64,000 bases of DNA from Effrenium voratum (GCA_963377175.1 CAUJNA010001469.1:1-64000); one strand, 5' to 3'; shown: positions 50,992 to 63,071, numbered from the stretch's first letter. Notes: a model not told the origin generated them from the sequence alone. Numbers and translations are program-made.

Positions 50992-53436
50992 TGTTTGTAT
51001 AACTTCAGTTCGCCCCTTCCGCGCAAAGAGTCGAGTCGCAGGCCATGGAAACACGGTGTGGATACCGACACCTTCGTATCCAAACATCACGTCACTGGGT
51101 GTGTCGCACAAAAAATTCGGGCAACCCGTGGGCGGGTTTCCCGAAAATTAGTTTCCCTCTACACATACCACAGGAAGAAGGGCGCCCTCAACAAAACACA
51201 CACACACACCAAAAAAACACCAGGAGTGACCACAGCCAACTGACCTGATTAGGTTGGATTAAGCTTCAAAACCCATCCAGCACCAAAAAAAACATGGGAC
51301 TTCTCGACCCCGGCCCAAAGAGTACGCAGAAAATAAATGTGTTTCTGCTTGTGGTTCACAACCTACCCCCAAAATATGAAAAATGGTTTGGAATTGAACT
51401 CCTGTGTAAATGGGAAACCCTAACCTCACCGGGCGAAACACCGATTGGAGGGAAGCTGAACAGCGGGGGTACACAGAAAATAACATGTCTTCTGATTCAG
51501 TCAACCATATTTAGTCAACCCCAAAATATTCAATCTAAGACAGTTTTGAAGGTTTAGGAATCGGTCCCCGCAGAATTGAGAAGTTGTCCCTTTGGTTTCC
51601 CTTCAAACCCACCCAAAAACAGGTACCCTCGAAAGGATGCACCAAGATTCCTGGTTGAGGGTTGCCAGTCGAATCAATCGGAAGTAGAGATTCGGCCCCA
51701 AATAAGCAAAATGAAGACCGTTGGCCGAATTTCCACTCTTGTGCTTGGGCGGGAATCAAAATGAGAGTGTTGGTTGTGATAGGGAAACAGCACACCACCA
51801 CACCACCAACGGCAATTTTTCGCATGCAACCAAAATCCCAAGTCCTAAAAGCAGTGCTTGGGGGGGTGCCCCCAACTTGTGGTTGGGTCGCCTGTCTTGG
51901 CGCACGTTGGCGTGCTGGGTCCCATGGGAAGAGCCTTCCGGAGGCCAGCATTTCTGATCGCGTGCCGAAAGGATGCGAGGGATTCCCAAAACTTTCCGAA
52001 TTGTTGGAACTCGAATGGCAGTGTTCCCAATCCTCTGGCGGGCAGTGCTGCGCCCTATTGTTTTTATCCTCGGGCACTGACAAACTTTGAGAGGCGAAAT
52101 CAGTTGCGACCTTGGCACTGAGCTGAACAAAGCTTCCTGTTATGTTTCCTCCTCCATGCCCACCAACAACAAAAACTCCCTTGGAAGTGCGACTGGACCT
52201 GAAACAAGGCCCGGTTTGAGGTCCCAAGGTTAGGATTGGTCCATGTCGCACCGGGAAAAAAAGAAGAAAAACAACTTCCGAACACCTACCCGCTCGTCTC
52301 CTCCGCCGATAGCCGCTCTGCCGCAGGCATCTCTGAGCCCCAGCCTCGGTTCTCGTTGGTTCAAGATGTGCGGTCCGTCTTATGATTTTCGGACTCCGTG
52401 GGAGGTTTCCGCTCTGTGCTTTCAATAAACATGACAAAACCATGGTGCATTCCCCTCGAGATAATCATAAGGCGCGTTTTAAACTAAACAAAACCATGTG
52501 AATTCCTGTCAAGATCATTGTAAGGCGAAATGAGGTGCATTGAACTACCGTTGCTGGAACCTCCTCCTTGTTGTCTTGCAATGACTCGAAGCTTCCAGTC
52601 CCTCTGTCCAGGAACTTGTTTGGTGCAACGGGCATGAAGCTCCTGCGAAGTAGGCGGTCTCCCACAATGGGCCGTGCTCATAGAAACCAGTTCCTTTTTG
52701 AAGGTCAGGAGGGTCTCCCATTTGAAATGGGCCCTGGAGCCAGAGCTTCAAATCCAGACCAACACTGAACTCAGTTACGGGTTGTCTGATGTACAGTCGT
52801 GATAGTGGTGGCAGAAGAGGGACAGACCCGGAATCCTGAAACACAAGAGGAAGCAAGTGGCCAAAACGTAGGGAGCCTCCCGCAAACAACACCGCCAGTG
52901 GGACACACATGTTGCCAAACCTCCGATTCCGAGACACAAAAACCGAGAACAACAGGTTGCAACAAAAGGGCGCCACACAGCAAGTTGGAGAACTGGACAG
53001 CAAGCCAGTAGATTGGCAAGTGGTGCCTTTCCTGTGGAAGCAGGGTGCCAGCAAAAAGTGTTGTCTCACGGTTGTCGGCAAAGTTCCCCAAACGGTAAAG
53101 TCCAAAGATCCAGCCACATAGACATAAAGTGTCTAAACAATCTCCTGTTGGTTCCCCTTAAGCCACCAGGTTGCCATGTTGGCTCCCCCTACCCCTCCTG
53201 CATTCCAAACTGAAAGCTACAGCGTCTCGGACTGGAGGGTTGCAGTTCCGGGGATGTTGGGGATACCACTTGCTTCAAAGGAAACCAGTTGGATGATTCA
53301 GCTGGGAGTCAAACCCCTGTTTGACTATCACAGTGGCAAGGAATCGGGTCTTGCCTCAGACTTACCGCAAACCTGGTCACATTATACCACTATCGACCCA
53401 AGAAAAAAAAGGAAAAACAACCTAAGAATCTCGGTA
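50992..53436. other. no gene confirmed
   Basis: A 302-codon minus-strand frame at 51535-52443 is the longest here but shows no steady third-position bias; short parts (for example GVFVVGGHGGGNITGSFVQL, about 52100-52180) look protein-like and could be an exon. 51586-51640 has the recurrent CTTTGGTTTCCCTTCAAACC word and GGTACCCTCGAAA. Confidence 0.35.
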
Positions 53437-53437
53437 C

Positions 53438-53575
53438 CTCAGAATGGCCCGTTCTGCTTCCAATGGAGGTTATTCGTTCCACTTCCGATGCGGGAACATC
53501 GAAGCCCCCGGATCTCCAACTGGCGAATGGCTCGAACCAGTCCAAGCCATCGGCTGCCCCCACCCGAGTAGCCAT
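53438..53575 (-). CDS. candidate first exon with ATG
   Basis: 46 codons from ATG (53573-53575) to GAG before the donor GTACCG: MATRVGAADGLDWFEPFASW, RSGGFDVPASEVERITSIGS, RTGHSE. Codon bias is good. The sequence before the ATG (CGCTCTGAG) could be an acceptor, so a longer protein is possible. Downstream exons were not found. Confidence 0.4.
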
Positions 53576-53579
53576 CCTC

Positions 53580-54051
53580 AGAGCGGCAGGGATTCTTACT
53601 TGGACCGCCCATGTGTGCTATGACATGCTATGACAATAGGAATAAGTACGTTTAGTAAGGTAGACAACATGGGGCCCAGAGTCAGAACATGATGACTTCT
53701 TGAATACCCGCAGGGCCAGGGAAAGGAAAGGGCTTTTTGGGGAATGGTCCCAGCGCGACCCTGACGCCGGGCGGCCGATGCATCCATTTGTGGCGCCGGG
53801 ATTGGCGGTATCGAATACTTTGCGGGTAAACTTCTAGGAGTTGATTCCCCATTGCTCTGAACCACAAACTGGTGTTATTGTTATTATGCTGACTGTTTCT
53901 GGGGGTTATCAAAGTCAGAAACTGGGGAGGGGTCCAATTAACCTACCACTTTCTGGTGACTTTGATCGTGGTAAATAATGCGGCAAGATCAAAACGCTGT
54001 TCGATTTTCCTGGATTTTAGGGAGTTCATGTTTGGAAGTCAGCCCCACATG
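53580..54051. other. no gene recognised
   Basis: No exon or repeat family identified. Confidence 0.4.
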
Positions 54052-54176
54052 AGCCATAATCAAAACATGGGTAAGTGAGCTTGTAAGGGGACACAATTAG
54101 GCGCGGCCCCCTTTGTAGTTCTTCGCATTGGTTTTGCTAGGCCATTTTAATGCCAGGTTTTGATTGTGACTCACAT
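54052..54176. mobile_element. family-5 TIR element
   Basis: Begins GCCATAATCAAAACATGGGT and ends CCAGGTTTTGATTGTGACTC; ends are inverted copies. Confidence 0.6.
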
Positions 54177-54262
54177 GTCTTCAATACTCCTCATTGCTGT
54201 CTGCCCTTCCTTCAGGGGGGGCCGAGCTTCGACCGGATGGAAGCTGGCCCAAAAAAAAGTAA

Positions 54263-54410
54263 TGTTGACCCCGGATTAATAAATCTGTCATATCAATGGG
54301 GTGCTCCCCTCCAAAAGTGATGAATCCCTACAAGAGGAAACCTTCCTCTTGATCAATTAACCAGGGGGGTTATGAATCCGGGGTTCCCAGTAGGGATGTC
54401 AACTGGCGGT
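54263..54410. mobile_element. family-4 TIR element
   Basis: Begins GTTGACCCCGGATTAATAAA, contains GGGGTGCTCCCCTCCAAAAG, ends near GAATCCGGGGTTCCCAG. Confidence 0.65.
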
Positions 54411-54545
54411 TTTGCGGGGACGGATCGCAAAGCAGGGATTGATCTATAACGGACCGCCAGTTCAGGAGGCGTTTAGATGCACAAGCCAGTTAGGCAGGCA
54501 TTTCAAGCGCGTTGGTCCAGATTTCGTCCACCTTGTCTGTCTTCT
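54411..54545 (-). pseudogene. paralogue of the 55.6-kb exon with a stop
   Basis: The minus strand reads KTDKVDEIWTNALEMPA, then a TAA, then LACASKRLL. It matches KINKVDEIWTKELHMPTSLA at 55606-55719 with the same downstream family-4 element, so the whole segment is duplicated. The internal stop suggests decay unless splicing skips it. Confidence 0.5.
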
Positions 54546-55469
54546 TACACAAAAAAAGAAAAACGTTGAGGGAGGAGACCCCAGCTCGGGGACGAACCCA
54601 ACGCCTTTAAGGCCGACCAAAAGCTGGGGTTTGATGGGAACTTGCAAAAACGGATCTGGAGATTTATGTTGGGCCACAAAAAATGAAAAACGAAAAGGGG
54701 GTGGGCAACTTTTGTGGTTGGACAAATGTCTTTTGGGAATAAAGTCGAAGGGGGTCCCTGGCAATTCTCAATGTCGCATGAATTGACTGCGGGAGTCTTT
54801 TGCATGTGGAAAATCAGCACTGGGCCCGGTCTGACTTTTTAGTCTGCGGTATACAACTACGGTCACAAAGTCCACTAGGTGTTTTTGGCCATGTAGCGTG
54901 AGTCCTAGAGTACTTAGACACCTTATATACTCACCGGGCGAGAAAGCAGCAGTCATGCGCAAACTCAGCCGAAGTCAGCCTATTCTGATCGTATGCCTCG
55001 CCTTGGAGGAATGCTGTTTTCAAATCCATGTGGAACATATTCCAGCACCGATTCAGCAAGGGGCGAAGAATGCAAACGCACCACGCCGACACGGCCTTCC
55101 GTTCCATGTGGTTTTCTTTTTTGCTGAGTGGACCCTTGTTGTGGTCGGTTTAAAAGGAAACCAATGGGGGTATTTTGTAAGATACCCATATGGGAGTATT
55201 GTTTAGAAAACCCCCAAAATGCTGTTCCTGCTTGGTTTCCCTGTGAAACCACAAAAAACAAGAGGTACCCTCGAAAAAAAGACACACCCATAAAAAAAAG
55301 CACGAAGAAGTCTCGTCTCACCCACGGACCAAGATCCATTGAGCATCGTGGAGGGCTTGATGGATAGGCCTGCTTTTCACTGCCACAGGCCTATGTCCAC
55401 CAACGTTCCAAGAAAATTCCCCGTTGAGGACTTGTGCTGCCAAACTTGTTTTAGCCCCTCAAACTAATA
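54546..55469. other. no gene recognised
   Basis: Open frames at 54898-55206 (plus) and 54980-55339 (minus) have weak bias. 55215-55285 carries the recurrent GCTTGGTTTCCCTGTGAAAC word with GGTACCCTCGAAAAAA. Confidence 0.4.
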
Positions 55470-55605
55470 TTGACCCCGGATTAATAAACCCCGCTTTATT
55501 CATATGGGGGTGCTCCCCTCCAAAAGTGAATTTCATCCTCACCAAAACCAGGGACACCCCCAAATTGATACACAGGGGTTGATTCATCCGGAGTTCCCAG
55601 GGATG
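55470..55605. mobile_element. family-4 TIR element
   Basis: ATTGACCCCGGATTAATAAA at one end, GGGGGTGCTCCCCTCCAAAA inside, and ATTCATCCGGAGTTCCCAG at the other; about 1.2 kb from its sister copy. Confidence 0.65.
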
Positions 55606-55719
55606 TCAAGTGGCGGTTTTATCGCCAAATCGCCATCTCCGTAGGTCTTTAGACGCACAAGCCAGTGAAGTAGGCATGTGAAGCTCTTTGGTCCAGATTT
55701 CGTCCACCTTGTTTATCTT
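55606..55719 (-). CDS. candidate terminal exon, duplicated at 54.4 kb
   Basis: 38 codons ending at TGA (55606-55608): KINKVDEIWTKELHMPTSLA, CASKDLRRWRFGDKTAT. The paralogous segment at 54411-54545 keeps the frame through its first half, with most differences conservative, which suggests past coding constraint. An acceptor at ATAAACAAG is possible. Confidence 0.4.
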   Translation of the reverse strand, partial: KINKVDEIWTKELHMPTSLACASKDLRRWRFGDKTAT

Positions 55720-55750
55720 CTTAAAAAATAAGCTCAGTTAAGCAGCCAGT

Positions 55751-55912
55751 TCAGCAGATTTCGTCCAGTTGGGACACAACAGCCCGAAACCCGACGCGCA
55801 GAGGCCCGGGCCCAGCTGTCACGCCGCTCTTGGCGCTCCGACTGAAGACGTCGGGACGGCGGGAAGCGGTGGGATGCTCTACTCGGGTGCCCCCTTTTGC
55901 GACCCGGAAAAA
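55751..55912 (-). CDS. candidate terminal exon
   Basis: The minus-strand frame reads RVAKGGTRVEHPTASRRPDV, FSRSAKSGVTAGPGPLRVGF, RAVVSQLDEIC and stops at TGA (55751-55753). Nearly every codon ends in G or C. The 5' end is approximate. The relation to the neighbouring exon at 55606 is unknown. Confidence 0.45.
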   Translation of the reverse strand, partial: FFRVAKGGTRVEHPTASRRPDVFSRSAKSGVTAGPGPLRVGFRAVVSQLDEIC

Positions 55913-58900
55913 AACGTATAGACCTGTTGGGGCCACGAAAAAATGGGAGCCCGACATGGGAAAGGTCGACAGCTCGATTTGCTTTGGGCACGTGAGTCAA
56001 CCCACTTTGGTTGCCACCATAGTGATCAGGGCACCAACCCCAGTTATAGCCGTGGTTTATGCTCAATTTGCAAGCTTACCTCCAAGCGGCTTACCTCCGT
56101 AAACTCCAAACCGCCGGGCTCCAAAGAACCCAATTGGCTGGCAGCTGAACATCCGGGGTAGGAAAAAAATGGCCCTGGCTCTGTTCCAGACTTCGACCCG
56201 CCCGAGTCTACCCGAAACTCGAGGGGAAATGTTGAGCCAACCCTCCCACCCCTCTCAACTCGCAGGAACCCAACTTGACTTCGCAGTTTTTTAGGCGGGT
56301 CAACAGCTAGGATCAGGGTCGGACATGGATTGCGCCAGGTCTCCACTTTGGGATGCCCAAAAGGATTCAGCGGCCACTGCTTCCAGCACCGGAACCACTT
56401 GACCTTATTAACCACTTCGTAGCCACCAACTCAAGGTTATATCTCACATTATTTGTTGGTGTGCCAAAACTGAGCACTCCTCTACGTCGGTGTTTCAAAA
56501 AACAACATGTTTGTGCCTGTCGCAGCGTATTCTGGTTGCACTTCCTGATTTGTGCTGCTTCCCATTGTCATGTCACCCATATACCCGAATGCCTGTGGTT
56601 GTTGGCCCTTGGGCCGTTATTCGGGCTCCATTGGAGGGCCCAAATCAAACAAATGCACACACCCATACGATTTCCAGTCTCCCACCGCTTGGTGTCCCTT
56701 CAATTTTCTTGAAGGCCTCAATTGGACCTGTGGGAGGAGGAGTCAGTCCAGGACCCGAAAGCTAGGGTTTGAATCAGCTCTTCGCTGCCCTAAGAACTTT
56801 GGTACCTCAAAATGTGGCCTACCTTATGAAGGTCCCCAACCACCCCTCCAATGAAGGGTCTGGAAGTAGAGCTTCTTTCAACGGGTAAAAGTGGATGGCT
56901 GCGTCCCTCCATGTTTCTAGCATGATACAACCGCGCTACTTTAATCCCAGGCCATGTATCAATTCAAGCGATTGCTTCGCTATTTCAATGTCATGTCAGA
57001 TTTGGCGAAGTTGTGCCCTTCTTAGTCCCAGGGCAAACAAATGCCGAAAGGTGTTCTAGGGGTTGACTCCCCGTTCTGCTCAACGATCCATGCCCTTTTC
57101 CAGTTGAGCGCCCCGACAACAAGGAATCCCGAGCATGGGAAAGGCACTCCGAAAGATTTGTGTCATAAACTCACTTCCCATCGAGTGGGCTGGTCCAACA
57201 AAGTCCAAGCCTTTTGTGTACTACCAAAATGGTTCAAACCCACAAAGTATAACGTCCAGTGAGTAAAGAACAGGGAGTGCACCAACATCGCGCTGTTTCC
57301 CTTGGCTCCCCTTTCAAACTCCCCCAACGCCGGGTATCCTCAAAAAAAAAACGCGCCCTCGCCCCGAGCGATTCCGATTTCCGATTTCTGGATGGCCCCG
57401 GCAGAGCCCCAGTTGCCGGCGCCGGACCAGCTGTTGCCCTGCGGCGGCGCCAACCCGAACCATAGTTGTAATGGTGGTATCTCAGCCCCTTGACTGGGCA
57501 ATCTCGCATATGTGTCACGTTCGCTCGGCTGTGTTTGCTTGTTTTACGCTTGTTGCGTTGTTTGCTTTGCTTGCCCGCGGGGGATAGGAATCAACGCTCC
57601 AGGCTTCACCAGTCTTTGGAAAAACTGTGCAATTGGAGGACGATGACTTTTGGAGCAGCTCGTGGGAAAACACACCTCACTGAGGCAAGCATCTAGTGTC
57701 AGATCTCGCAATCCGTCCCACCCGCCTTGCTCTTGCCGTAGCTCTTGCCTCCTGGGCAAACTAGGCAGTCAAAACAAGGCCTGCAAAGCGGTGTCCTGCA
57801 ATCGTCACTTCCCCCCTGCGTTTGTATACTTTGGAGGGAAAAGCCAAAAGGAGACCGTTGAACATTTGAGGTTCTTTGGAAACACCCATGTCATGTGCAA
57901 ACGCGTCCCTGGTTTCGAGAAACGATTGCACCGGAACCCAAGGACCACGCAGTCCTTACCACAGCGCAAACAAATTGAACTGACACCACCCACGTTGCCA
58001 TGGAAGATGGGTGCCTCAATAATTTTGAGGGGACTTCCTGTTGTGCATGCCAATTTTTGCCGGTCGGGCTGACGCTGGGAACGGTGGCCACTGCTTCAAG
58101 AACGTCTCCGGTTGAATAGTTGGTCATGTATTCAGTTCTTGCTTCAAGTCGTATCACCAGCATCACCAGCATCACTAGCATCACCAGCATCATTGCATCA
58201 CGTGTGCGCAAGGGCGAAAAAAGTTCCAAGGTGAAGCAACATGATTCAATAAATACTCCACAGTGACAACCTGCTAGACCCACTCTAAAAAAAAAAGAAG
58301 GCGCAACAGCTGCACGCACAGGGCACGGCACCGCACCCCGTTTCCCGCCTCCGAAGACCGCGAGCGCCTGTCCTCGGAGGGTTCAGACATTCTTCCGGAG
58401 CGGAGCGGTCGGAGCTTCCACTTTGCTTGGTTGACGTTGGAAGGGGAGCAAAATGTTTAACGACAACCATGTTTGTGCCCCGAAAGTGTTTTGTTGTTTT
58501 CCCTTTTTGGTTTCCCTAACTAGGTCCTCCAGTAGAGAGGTTAGAATAAGGCTACCAACTTTTTCTGTAGTCTATTTTAGTAGGGGAACCCTCCTCCAAA
58601 AAAGGGACTGGGGGACCTAGTAAGCCACCAAAAGCGTAGCCTCCCCAACATAGCAGTGCACCAAGCTTCTTCTTGTAGGTACCCCTGCCATGTCAGTGGG
58701 AGTGGCCGACTGGCAAGGGAGCCATGGGCAAGTGAGTTGTGACTCTGGGCAAAGGGCCACCATAGCGGCCCCCTATGGCTCTGCATCCATTTCGGACTTG
58801 TTCTTGTCAGCCACTGTATCTGCCAACAAATCAGTAAAAAACTCAGAGGCTAAAGTTGCTTAACCACTGGGCCAGGGTGTCTTTCTATACGAGTTGTCAG

Positions 58901-60049
58901 ATTTGTTAATGGTTCAGTTGGGAGGGAAGAGAATGAAGGGGGGGCGAGTTCCCAATTTCCCACAAACACCAGGGGACGAGCTCTAACTTTCCCATGTGCT
59001 CTTGGGGAAAGCTGCGTACGTTTTGACCGTGGCATACAGACAGCGGCACGCGCCTTCAAGGGACCGGACGTGTTCATTTGGTTGCTTTGTGGGTCGTTGA
59101 ATCGACCATGTGCAATCTTCCGCGTCACTTTCGGGCGAACCTCAATGCCCCAATTGGGTTAATATGAATTTATAATTGGAACTCAAGATTGATATGGTAT
59201 GGTTTTGGCAGCTTGCCCACCCAAAGTTACCCTGAGGTTTCGTCATCCCCCCTGACTTACCGATGCAAAAAGGAATTATCTCTTGTGTTTTTGTTTTGGT
59301 ATATTGCCTGATAGGGGGGTGGATTAAGTGGTTTGAACTTGATTCCTTGCTTCTCAAAGGCATTGTGGCCAGTTTCCCACCCTAAGCGTCACACAGGACG
59401 AGAAGGACAGGGGCTCCCGTAAAATTTGGCACCTCCAGACCCCTTTGAGCGATACTCGTTGAATATCTGTCAACTGGGAGCCCCCAAAAAATCCTTAAGA
59501 CGCGGGTTCAGGCTTCAAGACATTAGGTTCACTACGGGGATTGAACAGGAGGATTGCAAACTGCCTCAAGAAATCAAGTCGGGAGGACCATCGAGGTATC
59601 CGACAGATGTCTGTTTTGAGTTGTTTCTCTTTTGAGGGTCTTGGGGTCGGTGAGGCTGAGAGGGAAAGCAACAAGACCTTGAAGCCATTTCGGGGGCCCA
59701 AAAACGAGACCCGCAAGCGTCACCCATCCCGGCACCGTCTGACGTGCCGCGCCTTTGCCGCCGCCCTCGAGCTCAAGTTCTGAGGGTTTTTGTATTACAC
59801 CCTGGGAATACACCTGGGTATTGACCCCATTTAGGCACATGTCCCGATAAACCGTGTGATTTTGAACCATTCTGGGTCATTTCCCAGGGGTGTAATCCCA
59901 GGCTGCAATACAAAAACCCGCAGATTTCTGGGTGCCGCTTGGCTTCACCAGAGCATCCCGAACCAAACACTGGAGACGGCCGTTTAGCACCTCCAAGAGC
60001 CTTGAGGTTCCAAGGTTCGGCCTAAAAAACGAACCACAGGAATCGATCC
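55913..60049. other. no gene confirmed; one family-2 element at 58524-58621
   Basis: The family-2 copy reads CTAGGTCCTCCAGTAGAGAG to ACTGGGGGACCTAG. 57340-57480 is GC-rich with open frames on both strands (plus: ISDFWMAPAEPQLPAPDQLL) and may hold an exon, but the strand cannot be chosen. 58152-58196 is a tandem of CATCACCAG words. 57292-57345 carries the recurrent TTCCCTTGGCTCCCCTTTCA word. Confidence 0.4.
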
Positions 60050-60190
60050 GGATGCATGAAAAACACCGATCGAACATTGCAACTTGTAAATGGTGGTTTC
60101 CAACTTTATTTTGGTGTTGAAAAAGCAGAACTTGCTTCAATGCAAAATGGAGATCTTTTAAGGAGCCCTGAACAAATGTGGGTCTTTGCC
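60050..60190 (-). pseudogene. relative of the 37.1-kb exon
   Basis: The minus strand reads VQGSLKDLHFALKQVLLFQH then KVGNHHLQVAMFDRCF, resembling PEKIHFADLKHGVFHRNHHL in exon A at 37 kb. DNA words are shared (TTTTCAGGAGCCCTG / TTTTAAGGAGCCCTG, TTGTAAATGGTGGTTTC). The frame is open here but lacks the Cys residues, so it is either a diverged paralogue or a relic. Confidence 0.4.
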
Positions 60191-61885
60191 GTGATCTGGT
60201 TCCTGACATCGTTCTCTTCTCCCTCCTTTTTCGTGTTTTCCACTGCTCTGTTGTGAGGCGTACAATCCCGAGTGGCTCCGAACCAGCCTGGCTGCGCCAT
60301 CCCGAGACTTTGCCAGGCTCCGTTCTCACTGAAAATGGCAACCAAAAACCTCAGTTTCTTACAGCCCTTCGGCAAATTTCACAAATCCAAGATCTGAAGA
60401 AGAAAAAATACAAACATATACAAGCAAAGGACCTACATCATCGGTGTTTGCCGGGCTTAAGCTCGATCAGTGAGCTCGCCACAAAATAGGCTGGCTTTTG
60501 GCTTGGGGATTGGCCAGCATCAGACAGGACTGCATTTGAGGGGAAAGGACCTACGTCCGTCGGCTTCCTTTTGGCTTCCCTTTCACTGCCCGAAGACGGG
60601 TAGCTACCATCAACAAGAAAAACACGGCCCCAAACAAGTTGTTCATGTCGGATTCGCCGGAGGCAGCCGCAACCAAGCCCATTTGAATATGGCCTCTTTT
60701 GAGGCTCCCAGATGGTTTCGGTGTTCCCTTTAAGAACCCGGGTCCATGAAGCCGCCCTAGGAACCCCTGCGAACCCTTATCCACCCCTGTAAACCCCCCG
60801 CAAAAAGAGGGCGGCCAACCCGAAAAAAGGGCTTTCCTCTTTAAAAACCGTACAGCCTCAAAGAAAACGCACCCCTGGCCTTGAAAGAGGCGCTTGGCCT
60901 TTAAACCCGGTACAGTGCCAAAGAGGGGTACCCCTGAAGGGCTTTCCCTTTAAGAACCCCCCCGAAAGGAGGGGGTACCAACCACCCGACCACCCGACGC
61001 AAGAAAAATGAGATCCGCGTCTCGGCCTTGGACTTGGTCGCCTTGCCCTTGGACTGGCCCTTGCCTCTCGCAAGTTGCGACCCGACAAATCTTCCGAGTT
61101 TGGACATGTCACCAGGGGCCACTTGATTCGTTGAGCACCCAAAATGGTCGGTCTTGTTTCGGTTTCTTTGTACGTGCCGTTTGTTTTTGGAGTGGGGGGG
61201 GGGAATGGGAGTGGTGAGGTCCCCAAAGTGATGTTGTTGTTGTTGTTTTTCTTGAAGCGGGGAGAGGGGGGAAGGGGGGGTGAGGTCCCAAAAGAGTGTT
61301 GTTCTCGTTGTTGTTTCTTTTGGGGGGGGAAGGGGAAAGCCCTCTCAAAAACCATCACACACGTGACACATATGCATTCGAGCCAACAACAAATGGCTGC
61401 CTCAGGTCTTTTTCGGAATCGGACCCTCGAAAATGGCGCCATGTGTTTTTCCTCGTGGTGTCCCTTTAAAACCACAAAATGGGGCACCCATAGAAAAAAA
61501 AAGAAAGAAAAAAAAGCAGACACCCCCCCACTAGCCACATCTATGACTGCGTTACTCGGCGCTTTCGCCTGAAACTCGGGAGGCGCTTTGAAGCTCGCAG
61601 CATCTCAGTTCCGAGTGCCCGGCTCCTCTTGACAATGGGACCTCGGTTGGGCAAAATCAGGTCGACAGGAATTGCCCCCAAGTGGACTGTGCATTTTGAA
61701 GCTCCAGAAATATTGATCCTTGCTCATACCCCCAACAACCCCAGAACCCTATCTGAGCAAAGATCCCAGCTCTCAGCTATTGAAAGGAACACCGGCCGCG
61801 GCCTGGAATCGTCTTCCAAGAACAGTTCTGGGGGGGGGGGGGTTGGCTGGAAAAACCTACGTAGGTTCGTCCAAATCTGCTGAAG
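60191..61885. other. no gene recognised
   Basis: Two fragments of the recurrent GGCTTCCCTTT / GTGTCCCTTTAAAACCAC word are at 60558 and 61455. 60830-60960 contains repeated TTTAAAAACC/TTTAAACCCGGTACAG words. G-runs at 61194-61205 and 61270-61335. Confidence 0.4.
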
Positions 61886-62114
61886 GCACCAGCTCGAAGG
61901 ACATTGCCTCGACTCCGCCTTCGGAGTCGTCCTCCGCATGGAGCGCGGCCATCGCAAATACTCAGCAGGTTCCCTCGATGAGAACCAGGCGCATAGTCTG
62001 AAATGTATCGCAGAGTCCTCAGAAGAAGACCCAACTTCCCCGCTGCAAGGTCTGAGCCCATCTTTTGTGCAAAGTTGGACATCCTCAAAGGAGGAGCTCA
62101 CATTTCCAGGGTGA
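61886..62114 (+). CDS. candidate exon or short terminal reading frame
   Basis: After one base the frame reads HQLEGHCLDSAFGVVLRMER, GHRKYSAGSLDENQAHSLKC, IAESSEEDPTSPLQGLSPSF and stops at TGA (62112-62114), with good third-position G/C. An ATG lies inside at 61938. A competing frame (GTSSKDIASTPPSESSSAWS) is also open, so this is tentative. Confidence 0.3.
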
Positions 62115-62638
62115 CAAACTGCACCTGCCGTTGAGGAAAACAAACGTGAACCGGAAGCTGAGCGGTATTTCACTTTGACCACATCTGCCAATTCAATGCC
62201 AAAACCTGAAACGAAAATTGGAATTGGAACCCCAAGAAAGCGCAGAGATCGCAGAGGTCTCTTGCCCAGCGGCTACGGCTTGGATTCTGGTGAATCCACC
62301 CCACCCAAACAAAACGGGGAAGAAGAAAACCGAAGACCTCCAGATTTGGGATGGAAAGGGGCAAGTTAACCTTGTAACCTCCACGACACCTCCCAGCTCG
62401 AACACAAACAAATGATCCACCCGTTTACCGAACGGAGGAGAGTAGGAATCTATACGGCGGTTGTGCTCGTGGCTACAAAGCAGGCTTGCACAAATTGTTG
62501 CGGAGTTGTCTCAAGACGTGGAGGGGGCTTCTCTATTGCGACACACACACACACACACACTGAGGCCACATTTGCTTGCTAAAGCAACTGTCGGGTGCCT
62601 AAGTTCGAGCTTGCTCTTTTTCCCTTCAGTTTTTGCAG

Positions 62639-63071
62639 TCAGTTCGCCATTTCCAGCACATTTGCTCCTCCTTGTTTGCCGCCAGCGACCCTAAGGAGAC
62701 CCTCCGACGCAGACCAGGGCCCTTCAAACCCCGCAAGACGTTTGAGGGCCTTGGAACCTCCGTGCCGAGGGTTGCAGGTCTCTTGGGTCTGGGGCTCATG
62801 GTGCTTGTCATGGGCGTCCTTGTCAAGCCCAGTGGAATAGAAGTCGGCAAGCTTGAAGAAAAACGCAACTTGTTGGGACCTCAGACTTCGTCTTCCCTGG
62901 TTGATTCCCTGGATCTTCAGAACACCAAACCTTTCCTTGACACCGCTGGGCCCCATTTCCCGCTCCGAGGCGCGGTTCACGCGCCGCGGGTCCCAGCCGA
63001 ACCTCGGGAAGACCGCAGTCAACTGGTTAACACAAGGAGACACGAGACCCCAAGGACATGGTGCTTGACAG
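62639..63071 (+). CDS. single-pass membrane protein, exon 1 of visible part
   Basis: The acceptor CTCTTTTTCCCTTCAGTTTTTGCAG and the donor GTGAGT (63072) bound a 433-base exon. It reads DPKETLRRRPGPFKPRKTFE, a hydrophobic segment VAGLLGLGLMVLVMGVLV, then KPSGIEVGKLEEKRNLLGPQ and a Pro/Arg-rich tail. A basic N-side followed by one membrane span suggests a type II membrane protein (Golgi/ER or surface). The C-terminal domain is not in view. The minus strand also has a long open frame (62639-63520), but it crosses these splice signals and has worse codon use. Confidence 0.6.

Noticed and set aside
51535..52443. 302-codon minus-strand open frame as a gene
   Set aside because: No steady third-position preference, no splice-bounded ends and no recognisable motif; only short parts look protein-like.
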